Origin: Branchipolynoe longqiensis
Taxonomy: Eukaryota > Annelida > Polychaeta > Phyllodocida > Polynoidae
Reading direction: 5' to 3'
Assembly (NCBI GenBank): GCA_030323885.1
Contig: CM059198.1
Location: 11,818,462 to 11,882,461, forward strand
Length of the DNA: 64,000 nucleotides
Both the position numbers and the translations under genes were made by a program. Shown here one piece after another: positions 51,853-61,944 of the stretch. The first letter of the stretch is position 1. Each line of letters begins with the position of its first letter. The notes under the pieces are model-generated. The model saw only the letters and a list, made by a program, of their open reading frames with translations. It was not told the origin of the DNA and did not search any database.

Positions 51853-52172
51853 CATAATCCGTGGTTTTAAGATTCTGCCACATTAAAAAAAACAAAAAAA
51901 CTAGGTTGATTGTTATAATCTACTTTACATAGGCTTGGAATAACTAGTATTACAGATGTGCTAAATATCTTTGGCATACACATCGATATGCTGAACATTT
52001 GATATGGTTGTATGACTTAAAAGAGTGAGAAGTTATATTAACATGACTGGATATTCCTTCTATGTAGTGATACATATTTAATAAGGGTGGCACTATCTGA
52101 GTTGGGTTGTGTAATTGCTGTCGTTTTGAAAATGTTAACCTTTCATCACATTATGCAACTTGAATACCATCT
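51853..52172 (+). repeat. M-family MITE copy
   Basis: From AAAAGTTGCATAATCCGTGG to CCTTTCATCACATTATGCAACTT, about 320 bp, with both inverted ends recognisable and interior words TTATAATCTACTTT and TGAGTTGGGTTGTG. Confidence 0.65.
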
Positions 52173-52211
52173 GCAGAGTACCCAACTTTGCTTCGTTGTT
52201 TGTTTTATTTT

Positions 52212-52508
52212 GTTGGAGGTTTATATATAAGGTCATATCAGGATAGATACCAACTTGTGACAGTGTGCACTCATGGCAACTTTTAGTGCTGGCCCACTGC
52301 CGCTGCCACCATGACCCAATATCCCAGTCACATTATCCTGATATCGTGCTAACCAGTTCTTGTCCTATCCTATTAATGCCGAGCGCCAGGCTATGTAGTG
52401 ACAAGAATCAATTTAGTAAATCATTAGTTTGACTAGACCAGAAATCGAACTCGTGACCTTCCACACGGGAATCCTGCGCTCTGCTGATTTGGCCACCACG
52501 TCCGGTCA
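52212..52508 (-). repeat. SINE-A copy abutting exon 2
   Basis: The reverse strand starts with GACGTGGTGGCCAAATCAGCAGAGCGCAGG and a B-box-like GTTCGATTTC, close to full length. Its tRNA-like head ends within about 7 bp of exon 2's donor. Confidence 0.8.
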
Positions 52509-52514
52509 CCTTAC

Positions 52515-52698
52515 CTTTGCCGCTGTCGTTCAGACTGTAGATGGCCCAGACAAACTTGGGCACAGTCCACTGTACCCAGAGGGACAGCTTCACGGTGGCC
52601 ACGTCCTCGAGATCTCGCACAGGTGTGGTCTCCCGAGACATTGTGTCGGACGTCTCAGTGATGGTGACAGGAGGGTCAAGTTGACTGGATGTACTCAT
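52515..52698 (-). CDS. VPS13B: VPS13B-like exon 2
   Basis: A 184-nt exon with acceptor tctctggcag and donor gtaagg, entering in phase 0 and leaving in phase 1. It begins with a serine/threonine-rich linker (MSTSSQLDPPVTITETSD), then VKLSLWVQWTVPKFVWAIY and SLNDSGK. The block S-L-W-x-Q-W-x-x-P-K precedes the EDx-x-SID block of exon 3 in VPS13B. Confidence 0.94.
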
Positions 52699-52930
52699 CT
52701 GCCAGAGAACCAAACTACCATTAAAACAACATTTAAGAACCATTTACAGTTTATAGAAAGCATTTGGCCACTCAATCCGGTTCAAATATAATAATCAACT
52801 TAACATATTTATCTACAAAATATGACAAACTCAACACTAATGGACTATGCAACCGTAACCAATGCAACAACAGAAATCAACTAAGCCGTTGAGGATTCAT
52901 GCAACAGGACGCCACCTCCCACAACAGGTG
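52699..52930. other. Intron sequence
   Basis: No feature recognised. Confidence 0.35.
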
Positions 52931-53645
52931 CATCATTCTCAATTAGCAGTGGAGGCAGAAGATGGGTGATGGGGAGGGAGAAGAGATGGGAGAGGAAGGG
53001 AGAGGGGGAGTGATGAGAGAAGTGGAGAGAAGGAAGGGAGAGAAAAGGGAGACAATAGATAGGTGAGAGGGAAGCAGTGAGAGGGAGAGGAGGGAGGGGA
53101 GGGGAAGGGTGGGAAGGGGAGGGGAGGGGAGGGGAGGCGAGGGGAGGGGAGGGGAGGGGAGAGGAGGGAAGGGGAGGGGAGGGGAAAGGAGGGGAGGGCG
53201 AGCAGTGAGAGCTGATAGAGGAGCGGAGAGAACAGAGGGCGAGAAAGGGGAGAGAGGTGAGAGGGAAACAGTGAGGGCGGCGAGCAGTGAGAGAGGAGGG
53301 GAGAGAGAAAAGGAAGAGAGGTGAGTGGAAAGCAGTGAGACCAGGAGAGAGAGGGAAAGCTGTGAGAGGAGAGAGGAGGGGAAAGAAAAGGGAGAAAGGT
53401 GAGAGGAAGAGGGGATGTGGGGTGACGGGGAGAGGGGGAGAGCGGGAGAGGGGGAGAGGGGGAGCGGGGAAGAGCGGGAGAGGAGGAGAGGGGGAGAGAG
53501 GTAGGGAGGGCAAGCTGTGAGAGATGAGAGAGGAGGGGAAGGAGAAAGGGGAGAGGAAAGCAGTGAGACGAGGGGAGAGGAGGCAGGGAGAGCGAGCGGT
53601 GAGAGGTGAGAAAGGCGGGGGGAGAAGGGAGGACAAGGGCGAGAG
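52930..53645 (+). repeat. Purine-rich tract, (GGGGA)n-like, about 700 bp
   Basis: Almost all G and A on plus (C and T on minus), with GAGGGGAGGGGAGGGG runs and several irregular internal repeats such as GAGAGGAGGGGA. It lies in the intron directly after exon 1. Serine/proline-rich or glycine/arginine-rich frames in it are composition artefacts. It could form triplex or G-quadruplex structures. Confidence 0.9.
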
Positions 53646-53694
53646 GGTCGGTAAGAGCTGAGACAGTGGCTGTTGTTGAAAAGAGCACACATAC

Positions 53695-53871
53695 TGTTGG
53701 GTTGTTCGGCACGGCCCTGAGCGGGGAGCTGGCTAAGGGGACGCTGACCGGCCCGGCCGGGGAGGGCGCCGGGCTCGGCCGGGCCACCACTCCGAGCTGC
53801 TGCGTGATGCTTCGCACCAGCGCTGTGTACGCCGTAACCATGGCGACACACAGGTCGTACAGCTGCTGGAT
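53695..53871 (-). CDS. VPS13B: VPS13B-like exon 1 (first in window)
   Basis: A 177-nt exon with acceptor ccttgtccag and donor gtatgt, phase 0 at both ends. It encodes IQQLYDLCVAMVTAYTALV and RSITQQLGVVARPSPAPS, then an alanine/proline-rich linker. Human VPS13B has a helical Q-L-F-Y-E-L-T segment at the same place before the LWxQW block. Numbering is only within this window; the true first exons lie beyond 64,000. Confidence 0.85.
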
Positions 53872-53889
53872 CTGGACAAGGAAGAGATA

Positions 53890-53928
53890 TCATCATCATC
53901 ATCATCATCACCATCATCATCATCATTA
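53890..53928 (+). repeat. (ATC)n microsatellite
   Basis: About 13 units with one interruption, 18 bp from the acceptor of exon 1. Confidence 0.9.
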
Positions 53929-54179
53929 TTCGGGATGGTGCAACTTACACAGCTATCAAGGATATTCAGTTTAGTCTAGCCTGACAGTATGTGTGTGCAT
54001 AAATGAATCAATCAATCAGTCAAATAAATATGAAATAAATATATATACACACAAATACATGCGGAAAATATCTGCACATTAGTTTCGTTTTCTCACTTAC
54101 ATCATCTCATCTTGCTTGATAAAAAAGAACTCACGAAAATATACAAAGTGATGAAGTTACCTACTATATATATGTGTAT

Positions 54180-54193
54180 GTGTGAGTGTGTGC

Positions 54194-54246
<53 letters not shown>
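54180..54246 (+). repeat. (GT)n microsatellite
   Basis: Long GT run, at the left boundary of element C. Confidence 0.9.
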
Positions 54247-54247
<1 letters not shown>

Positions 54248-54379
54248 ATGCGCGCTTCAGTTTCCTCTGCGATATATGGCACCATCACACAACTATCTAG
54301 TGTGCACTGCTTCGGGGTTTAGTTCCATCCGCGGCCACACTGGCGCCATCTGCGAGTGGCTGCTGGCCAAACTGATTGC

Positions 54380-55915
54380 TGGCCACACTGATGACAGCTG
54401 GCGGAGCCGCCTCCGCGACTACCACGACCCGGGCCTCCTGGACCTATTAGAATTCAGCTTCCCTGCCAACTACTCCGCCAGTGACCCTCCCCACCCCACC
54501 TTCTCCAACCACCGGGAAGCCACTGAGCACATCACCCACATCCGGGACTTTATAAGGACCGAGCTAGCCCATGGCGCCCTCGCCGGCCCCTTCAGCGTCC
54601 CCCCCTTCACCCCCTGGGCCCAGGTTTCCCATGATGACCCGCCCCAAATCCAACCCGGATAAGGGGCGAGTCATCGCCGACCTCTCATACCCCCCCGGTG
54701 CCAGTATCAATGCCGGCATCCCGCGTCGTGAGTACCTCAGGAAGCCCCACACCTACAGGCTCCCGTGTGTCGCCGACGTGGGATGCCGGCTCATCCAGGA
54801 GGGCGCCGGGGACTACACCTGGGCCACGGACATCTCCCGCGCTTACCGACAGCTCCGGGCCGACCCCCTCTCCTGCCCCCTGTACGGGATCGCCTTTGAC
54901 GGCCTCACTTATGTCGAACTCAACCTCCCCTTCGGTTGTCGCCCCTCGGGCGCTGCCTGTGTCCGCGTCCGTCACCTGGAAACTCCGGTGCGAGGGCTTC
55001 CACGCCCTCGTCTATGTCAACGACTTTGTCGGGTGCGAGCGCTCCTACCTGAGGGCCTGCCAGGCCTTTGACGGCTTCATTGCCCTCGTCAGCGCCCTCG
55101 GGCTGGACGTCGCCCCCGGGAAGTGTCACCCTCCCACTGTCTGCCTCATCTGGCTCGGCTTCGTGCTGGACAGTGAGGAAATGACAATACGGATCGCCCC
55201 AGACAACGTCGAGGATCTGGTCGACGCCTGCGAGACGAGCATCGCCCGCCCGGCCCTCGGGCGGCGTGAGCTGCAGAGCCTCCTCGGCCGCCTCAACCAC
55301 GTGGGCAGCTGCGTTCTCCCTGCTCACAAATTCATGAGCCGCCTCCTCGGGGCTCTCCACAGCTGCCATGGAGCGACCTCCCTCCCCCTCGGCGACAACG
55401 CCCTCCAGGACCTCAGGTGGTTCGCCCTCTATGGCCGAGCCTCCAACGGCCTTCACCTCCTGCGCGCCCCGGAGGTCCGTCACCACATCCTCGAGTGCGA
55501 CTCCTGCCTCACGGATGGGGGGGCGTTCTCCGACACGCGCTGCTACGCCCGAGGGTATTCCAAGGCGTTCCGGGCATGCTTCCCGACCATACACGAGCTG
55601 GAGGTGGTCAACCTCATTGTCGCCCTGCGCGCTCTCCTCCCCGAGGACGTCGGGCGACCGTGGTCATCAACACAGATAACATGGCCTCTGCCGCCTCCCT
55701 CGAGTCCGGTCTTGCCCAGGACGCCACCCTCGGGTCTTGCGCGCGGGAGCTCTGGCTCATCGCTGCCACGGGCTCCTTCACCATCACCGTCCTTCACAAG
55801 CCTGGGGCCGAGCTCGTCCTGGCCGACGCCCTCAGCCGTGCCCACCTCGCTGGTCCCTGGGCGAAGGTGGCTCGGACCGAGGTGGCCCGCCTCGGTCTCC
55901 AGTATGTGCACCCCT
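54380..55915 (+). pseudogene. RT-RNase H of element C, active site altered
   Basis: Frames at 54,186-54,662, 54,571-55,071 and 54,698-56,032 together carry SWRSRLRDYHD, TPWAQVS, ADLSYPPGASIN, DISRAYRQLRADP and LPFGCRPSGAAC. The active site at 55,013-55,024 reads YVND instead of the YLDD of element B. Then LGLDVAPGKCHPP and LLGRLNHVGSC follow. RNase H has ILECDSCL, then NTDNMASAASLES and HKPGAELVLADALSRAH in the next frame. Loss of the first Asp should abolish polymerisation. Confidence 0.82.
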
Positions 55916-56848
55916 ATGATTCAGGGTTCACCACCCGGGAGGTCGCCGCTGTTGACTCACCTCCGCCTCGCCTCGCTTGCTCCCTCAACCTATGTGAGCT
56001 TCATCTCGGCCCGAGGCCTGGATCCCCTTTGAGGTGGCTGCCTACGCCATATCGCTTTACGCCGGCGCCCGCGTCAGTTCGCAACGCCCTCTCCGGCGCC
56101 CGCTCCTGGGTTCATGCGGCCAGAGGAATCACCTCGGGCTTCGACTCCCGCCTCGCCAGGGACGTTGTCGCGGCGGCGACCGGTTCTCGGACCACGTCCC
56201 TCGCCGCCGCTCACCCCGAGCTTCTTGCCACTGTGGTTACCCACCTCGCCGGAGCGGGCCCCGCGGGCACCGTGCCTCGGGCCACTCTCCTCCTCGGGTA
56301 CTACGGGATGCTGAGGCAGTCCAACCTGCTCTCCCTGGGCCCCGAGGGCTGGGGCGGCCCCCATACCATCACGCGGGCCGACGTCCGCCCAGTGCCCAGC
56401 GGTCACCGCATCACCATCCGGGACTCTAAGACAATTACCGGGCCCTCGGGGGCGGTGGCCCTCTTCGTCCCCGCCTCCCTGGGGGTCCCCCCTCTGTGCC
56501 GTTGACGCCTGGTTTGCTGCCCTTGCCCAGCGACCAGCACCCCCTGACGCCCTGGCCTTCATAATGCCCTCGGGCCATCCCCTCGACCCGCGCACCCTCA
56601 CCGCGCTCCTCCGAAGTGCCCTCCGTGCCCGAGGCGTCCCGGCCTCACAGATTTACACCTTGCACAGCCTCTGGCGTGGCGCCGCTCAGGCATGCCACCA
56701 TGCTGGCGTCCCACTTCCAGACATTATGGCCCAAGGCACCTGGACCTCCGAGGCGGTACATGCCTACGTGCCCCGTCTCGCCCCCTCGGCCGCCCCTCGA
56801 GCCCTCTCCTCTCTTTTGGTGGAGGGCTCCTCGGGCCTCCCTCACTGA
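55910..56848 (+). pseudogene. Tyrosine recombinase of element C
   Basis: The frame at 55,417-56,505 runs through RNase H into the recombinase: VRNALSGARSWVHAARG, then the first-arginine block LLGYYGMLRQSNLLSL. It stops near 56,503. The second half (56,564-56,848) has LTALLRSALRARGV, YTLHSLWRGAAQACHHAGV and DIMAQGTWTSEAVHAYVP. In the H-x-x-R box Arg is replaced by Trp (HSLW). Together with the stop this makes the enzyme inactive. Confidence 0.82.
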
Positions 56849-57062
56849 CTTGTACAGCCTTTAAGTCTCCTTATGAGCCTCTTACTTACTATTAACATTA
56901 CCCTGTTTATCCTGATGCTCCTGTCATTATCCTGTTGATTACCATTTGCCTGTATTGTCCTGTTGTTCCTGTCATTATCCTGTTCATTTTGATTGCCGCA
57001 CTTCATGAATAAAGTGCTTTTTCTTCCACACCCGCCTCCTCTTTCCTTCCTCGTAGCGCATC
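56818..57062 (+). repeat. Element C terminal repeat B1
   Basis: Begins GGTGGAGGGCTCCTCGGGCC at the recombinase end, includes CTGTCATTATCCTGTT repeats and the hairpin GCACTTCATGAATAAAGTGC, and ends CTTCCTCGTAGCGCATC. It is repeated at 57,285-57,510, where it is about 18 bp shorter. Confidence 0.88.
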
Positions 57063-57284
57063 GGTCGTAATGCTAGCATTGCGTTTGATTCGGGGCGGGG
57101 ATGGGGATCCCCCCTCATCTTTTTCCTCTCCCTGACGGTTATCCCCTTACGTCAACTCCCGCGCTCCCCCGCCTTATAACCATGCCCGCCTGCTGCCTCC
57201 AGTCACTCTCTCTCCGAGCCCTGCCACGCGCTCTACTCCCTCCGGCCATTTTTCTCCACCCACCCAAACTTCATCACTATCTGT
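57063..57284 (+). repeat. Element C terminal segment A2
   Basis: About 222 bp between B1 and B2, with TTGCGTTTGATTCGGGGCGG and CCGCCTTATAACCATGCC. It is homologous to the equivalent part of element A (7,315-7,500, minus). It would also be the left terminus of an intact element. Confidence 0.7.
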
Positions 57285-57510
57285 GGTGGAGGGCTCCTCG
57301 GGCCTGCCTCACTGACTTGTACAGCCTTTAAGTCTCCTTATGAGCCTCTTATTTACTATTAACAGTACCCTGTTTATCCTGATGCTCCTGTCATTATCCT
57401 GTTGATTACCATTTGCCTGTATTATCCTGTTGTTCCTGTCATTATCCTGTTCATATTGATTGCCGCACTTCATGAATAAAGTGCTCCTCTTTCCTTCCTC
57501 GTCGCGCATC
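57285..57510 (+). repeat. Element C terminal repeat B2
   Basis: Second copy of B1, ending at CTCGTCGCGCATC, the right limit of the element. Confidence 0.88.
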
Positions 57511-59080
57511 ATATATAATACATATTCATATAAATAAATATACAGCTTGAATTTAAAAACTTTATGAAAATACAACCGGCCTGTCAGACCCTGACACGGT
57601 TATAGGTATTCTAAAGGCCTTCCTTGCCCTGACCCTTGTACATACATATATATATAAATGTTCTCAAATGCACTACACAGCCCTGCACGCTGATCCCCTT
57701 CCCGCCCTTACCCCACCCCTATTACACCTTCTTTCAAAACCTATTACCTAAAATTTTCCTTTAAATTGACATAAAACCTGTATGATGTAAGTCCCCACTG
57801 CAATCTCAGACCGCGATCCCATCATTAGGCCACACAGAACGGAACACTCGTGATGGGATAAAAAAAAAAAAAAAATTTAAATGGCCAGGTTTCCGCATTT
57901 GGTATTGGTGATTGGATCCACTGATTTGCATATTTGCAATATAGTATATATATATGTGTATTGTAGATATGTTATATCTTTTTGAAAAGAGAAGAGAGAA
58001 AACAAAGGAAGAAAGAAGTGTTTAAAGACAATTCTAGAGTCATCTTGTACATTTATTGATGCATGCTCACCAAGTGCATAATACATATGTTGAACTGGAA
58101 TTGCATGCAGTTACTATTACGACAAATAGTCAATTTATATTATGCTTCTATTATCGAACAGGTTTTTCATGTGGTTATTATTGCAACTAATATTGTCATT
58201 TATGTACCAACAAATTGTAATTAACGGCCGGAAGACCAGTGCTCTGGCGCTGACAAAAGACATTATTCGCTGAATAAAATACATTTAGTAAAAAAAAAAA
58301 TTGACACTGCTCAATATCCGGTGGAGACGAGGTGGCCTGATCACAATAAACATGTGTCATAAACAGACACAAAAATGAATACACAAACGGGTTTCACTAT
58401 ATACCTTTAACACATCTTCATTACATAGGAATAATAATGTTTTTATTTCTTGAGTTCTGGAAATATTTTATTTCTTTATTTTTTAGTGGGGTATCTTACT
58501 TTTTTTACGGCCAACTCGGGTATTATTCTTTTAATATTTTTGAAAAATAGCTTTTAGACAATTAAAATCTAGAATTTGTGTTATCTATGTAAATAAAAAA
58601 AATGTATATCAGCAAATTGACCATTGGGGTAGCCCATCCCATGTTATGTCGCATTTGACCACTACGAATTTGTAAACGGCTCTTTCTTTATAGAAATGTA
58701 ATTGTTTGGCCTAGATTTTTAAGTCATCCATGTTGAAGCATCTCAGACACTCAGCCCTCTGCCCGTAACAGTAAAGCTGAACGGGTGGGAGGGTGGTTTT
58801 TGAAGAATTTGAATCTAATAACGTTGGGTACTATGTTTAAAATGGACCTGTTCCGTATGCTTCTCCAGTAGTGAATGACCATAGACCCGTTTGCATTTAA
58901 CACGAAGGCTAAATCCCCATAGGGATTCAGAATGCTACGCCATCATTGGAGGAGCTCCAGATGCAATAGTAACATCCGGTATCATGCCTTCCCGACACTA
59001 ACGCGGTCTCCAACGTCGTGAATTACCCATGTTACCAGCAACATACATAATTAATTGAGGATTACACCTCCCCATCCGGT
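57511..59080. other. AT-rich intron, no gene recognised
   Basis: An A run at 57,861-57,875 and scattered TA-rich parts. No coding homology, SINE head or terminal repeat was recognised in this 1.6-kb stretch. Confidence 0.4.
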
Positions 59081-59993
59081 CATCATCATCATGCTGTCGG
59101 TCGCGATGCGACAAAGACTGCTTTCATTACTTGACTGCCGCTCTCCATTTAGCTCTCTGCTGTGAGAGTTGCGTCCATGAGTCGGTCTTAATGTCTCTCA
59201 GCTTCAGGTTTCTCTTTCTGTAGCTAGAAGACAGTTGAGAATAGAGGATCTGCTTTGGTAGCCTGTCTGATGACATCCTTATGAGGTGTCCAGTCCACCA
59301 GAGATTCTTTTTGATCAGAAGATCTTCCATAGAGGGCAGCCCCGTCCGTTCGAGTATTTCCTTATCTGTCACTTTGTCCTTCCAGGTTAGCCTCATGATT
59401 GAACGCCGATGTCGCATCATGAAGGCATGCAGCTTTTTCACCTGTCGTCTGTACACTGTCCAGGCCTCGGCTCCGTATAGTATGGTGGATAGCACAATTG
59501 CACGGTAGATCTTACCTTTGACCCGAATGGACACATGGTGATTGTTCCAGAGTCTCTGGCGTAGTCAGCCGAAAGATGCGCTAGCCTTGGCCATCCTCCT
59601 CTGTATTTCAGCATCAATGCGTCCATCACTTGATATAGTGCTTCCGAGGTAGACATTTCATGAAAGCTGCCTGCAAAAGTGTTGAAGTGCTGCTGGCTTT
59701 TGCAAGTTACCAGCGGCACTCTTTCGGGGAGCAAATAGAGGTTTCACACTGGCAAGAACATGTCAAGACAGGCGCAAAACTATTTGTCCCTGCAGTGGCT
59801 GGTCGGGAGATGTTGGGAGTTCCATACATCAACCGCCCTTAATGCTGCCACAGTGACATGGTTTTCTGTTTAGGGTTTGCTCCCTTAGCCTTCGGTTCTG
59901 TCAAGAACCTGTACCACAAGGCAGTGGTTTACAACTCTGCAAGGCAAGGGCGTCAAACTCCCTGAGGTATTGCTATACCTGCAATACCTGCAT
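59081..59993 (-). mobile_element. Internally deleted LINE derivative, copy 2, with RT C-terminus
   Basis: On the minus strand it runs from about 59,993 to an (ATG)n tail at 59,081-59,093. The middle part (59,127-59,534 frame) encodes the C-terminal LINE protein: KIYRAIVLSTILYGAEAWTV, RLTWKDKVTDKEILERTGLP and WWTGHLIRMSSDRLPKQIL. Upstream, at about 59,540-59,655, is a piece homologous to 61,240-61,340. Then comes a 5' block (59,655-59,993) shared with 344-690. RT catalytic motifs are absent. It is a deletion derivative one step longer than copy 1. Confidence 0.7.
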
Positions 59994-59999
59994 ACCGGT

Positions 60000-60880
60000 A
60001 CAGACTCTATATATCAGTAGCACATAGGTAACAATCTAATAGGGGCAAACACATACCTGTTACACGTAGAGTAGGTGGTAACTTGAAGGAATGAGTTAAT
60101 TAGTCACTCATTCACTTAATAACTCATTTAGGTAGCCAGTCAGGCAGTCACTCACCTAGCATGGCTCGGCAGGTAAAGTCACGATATATAATATATGTGT
60201 GTGTATATATATATACACGTATGTATATACATGGTGTCTAAAATGTCACAATACACTTTTTTTTTCTTCCTTCAGATTTTTCTCTGATTGCTGTGAAGCT
60301 GAGATAAATCAATAGATTAGTGCCTGATACATGTTGTGACACTTAAACTTCATCTCTATCCCAATTATCATGACAATAATAGCACATGGTGAGTTTTGAG
60401 ACAGCCTGTAAGCATGTATGTATGCATTATGTACACCTACATGCATGACTGTGCGCACACAGCGGGTAGGCATGTACATATGCATGTATAGTATCGTATT
60501 TATGTACGTATCGTATGTATGTATATGTATGCATGCATGTGTGTTTATGTGTGTAGATGTATGTATGTATACATTATTTGTTATATCACAACGTCCACCA
60601 TTGATACATATTATAATGATAAGCAATTGATTAGATCAATCCTAGATCTTAAGATGTCTTAAATACTCTCACCAAGTGGTCAGCCAAAACGAATATCACC
60701 TTCTCCATCACCGAAGGTTACACACCTGCATACCCATATGATTCTTGCGTATTTTGTACAGTTTTATGCTGGAGTACGATGATACACACAATTAGAATTG
60801 TATATGCCAACAAAGTGTGGAAAGTACACAATTTGTTTTGGAAAGTACGCTTTTCTTCCTTCTTTTCTTGAACCGGAGAC
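60000..60880. other. Intron sequence with simple repeats
   Basis: TA/TGTA-rich tracts at about 60,185-60,230 and 60,410-60,570 (GTAT-like), and a T run at 60,258. No gene. Confidence 0.5.
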
Positions 60881-60884
60881 GAGG

Positions 60885-61640
60885 GCGCCCTCTCTTTCTG
60901 TAACCAGAAGACATTTGAGAATAGAGGATCTGCTTTGGCAGCCTGTCTGATGACATCCCCATGAGGTGTCCAGTCCACCGGAGATTCTTTTTGATCAGAA
61001 GATCTTCCATAGAGGGCAGCCCGGTCCGTTCGAGTATTTCCTTATTTGTCACTTTGTCCTTCCAGGTTAGCCTCATGATTGAACGCAGATGTCGCATCAT
61101 GAAGGCATGCAGCTTTTTCACCTGTCGTCTGTACACTGTCCAGGCCTCGGCTCCGTATAGTAGGGTGGATAGCACAATTGCACGGTAGATCTTGCATTTG
61201 ACCCGAATGGACACATGATGGTTGTTCCAGAGTCTCTGGCGTAGTCAGCCGAAAGATGCGCTAGCCTTGACCATCCTCCTCTGTATTTCAGCATCAATGC
61301 GACCATCACTTGATATAGTGCTTCCGAGGTAGGTGAATTCTGGAACAGAGTTCAGCTTGTTTCCGTCAACCATAATCTCCTCCTCTTGGGTTCTTGTAGA
61401 GTTGGGTTGGTACAGTACCTCCGTCTTCTTGATGTTAATCTTCAGGCCGAACTTCTTTGATGCATCGGAGAAAGCATCCACTATTTTCTGGATCTCTTCA
61501 GCAGAGTGGGCAACCAGTGCACTGTCATCTGCGAATAGCAGCTCTCTCACCAGTATCCTAGTAGTCTTGGTCTTCGCTCTGAAGTGTGCGACATTGAATA
61601 GGTCCCCGTTCTGTTCTGGTCACGCAAGCCCATAGGCCTA
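60885..61640 (-). pseudogene. LINE reverse transcriptase fragment
   Basis: The minus strand reads, from 61,640: DLFNVAHFRAKTKTTRIL, then RELLFADDSALVAHSAEE with the active-site FADD, FGLKINIKKTEVLY and FTYLGSTISSDGRID. After a frameshift at about 61,225-61,245 it continues KIYRAIVLSTLLYGAEAWTV, RTGLPSMEDLLIKKNLRWTG and YRKRGRPRLRFK. It is closely related to the RT C-terminus in copy 2 at 59.1-59.6 kb. N-terminal domains are absent and the 3' end is truncated. Confidence 0.82.
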
Positions 61641-61944
61641 CAAGGTCTCTTTCACATGAATGAATGAACATTAAATTTCAAGATATTCAGACAATAGCTG
61701 CAGATAAGACAGGGTTATGACAAACTAGACCCAGCAGGGGCTAGTTGGATACATGTTAGTTGAGCTTTACAATGGTTAGCATATAGTGAGACTAATTGAG
61801 CTAACAAACATTGCAGTTTTGGTTAACTAAAGCAAGTAGATCCATTTAAACATTTTCCCACCTCTTAACTATATGTTAGGAACATTATGTGCTTGATATC
61901 AAATATCTTTAAAAATATGAACTAGATGTAGTTTTGCTAAATGC
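61641..61944. other. Intron sequence, no feature recognised
   Basis: No feature seen. Confidence 0.35.

Larger units (their letters stand above)
54262..57510 (+). mobile_element. Ngaro-like YR retrotransposon C, 5' truncated, GC-rich
   Basis: Starts inside the polymerase next to a (GT)n run. It continues through RT, RNase H and recombinase to split repeats B1-A2-B2 ending at 57,510. It is the same subfamily as element A. No gag-like region or A1 remains. Frames change several times, and the RT active site is altered. Confidence 0.82.

Noticed and set aside
52881..53926. Minus frames of 269-327 codons, Ser/Pro/Leu-rich, and plus Gly/Arg-rich frames
   Set aside because: The C/T-rich strand lacks stops by composition. 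Only the 53,695-53,871 part is coding, as exon 1.
54920..56601. Minus-strand frames of 224 and 175 codons in element C
   Set aside because: Antisense shadows of RT-RNase H and recombinase in GC-rich sequence.
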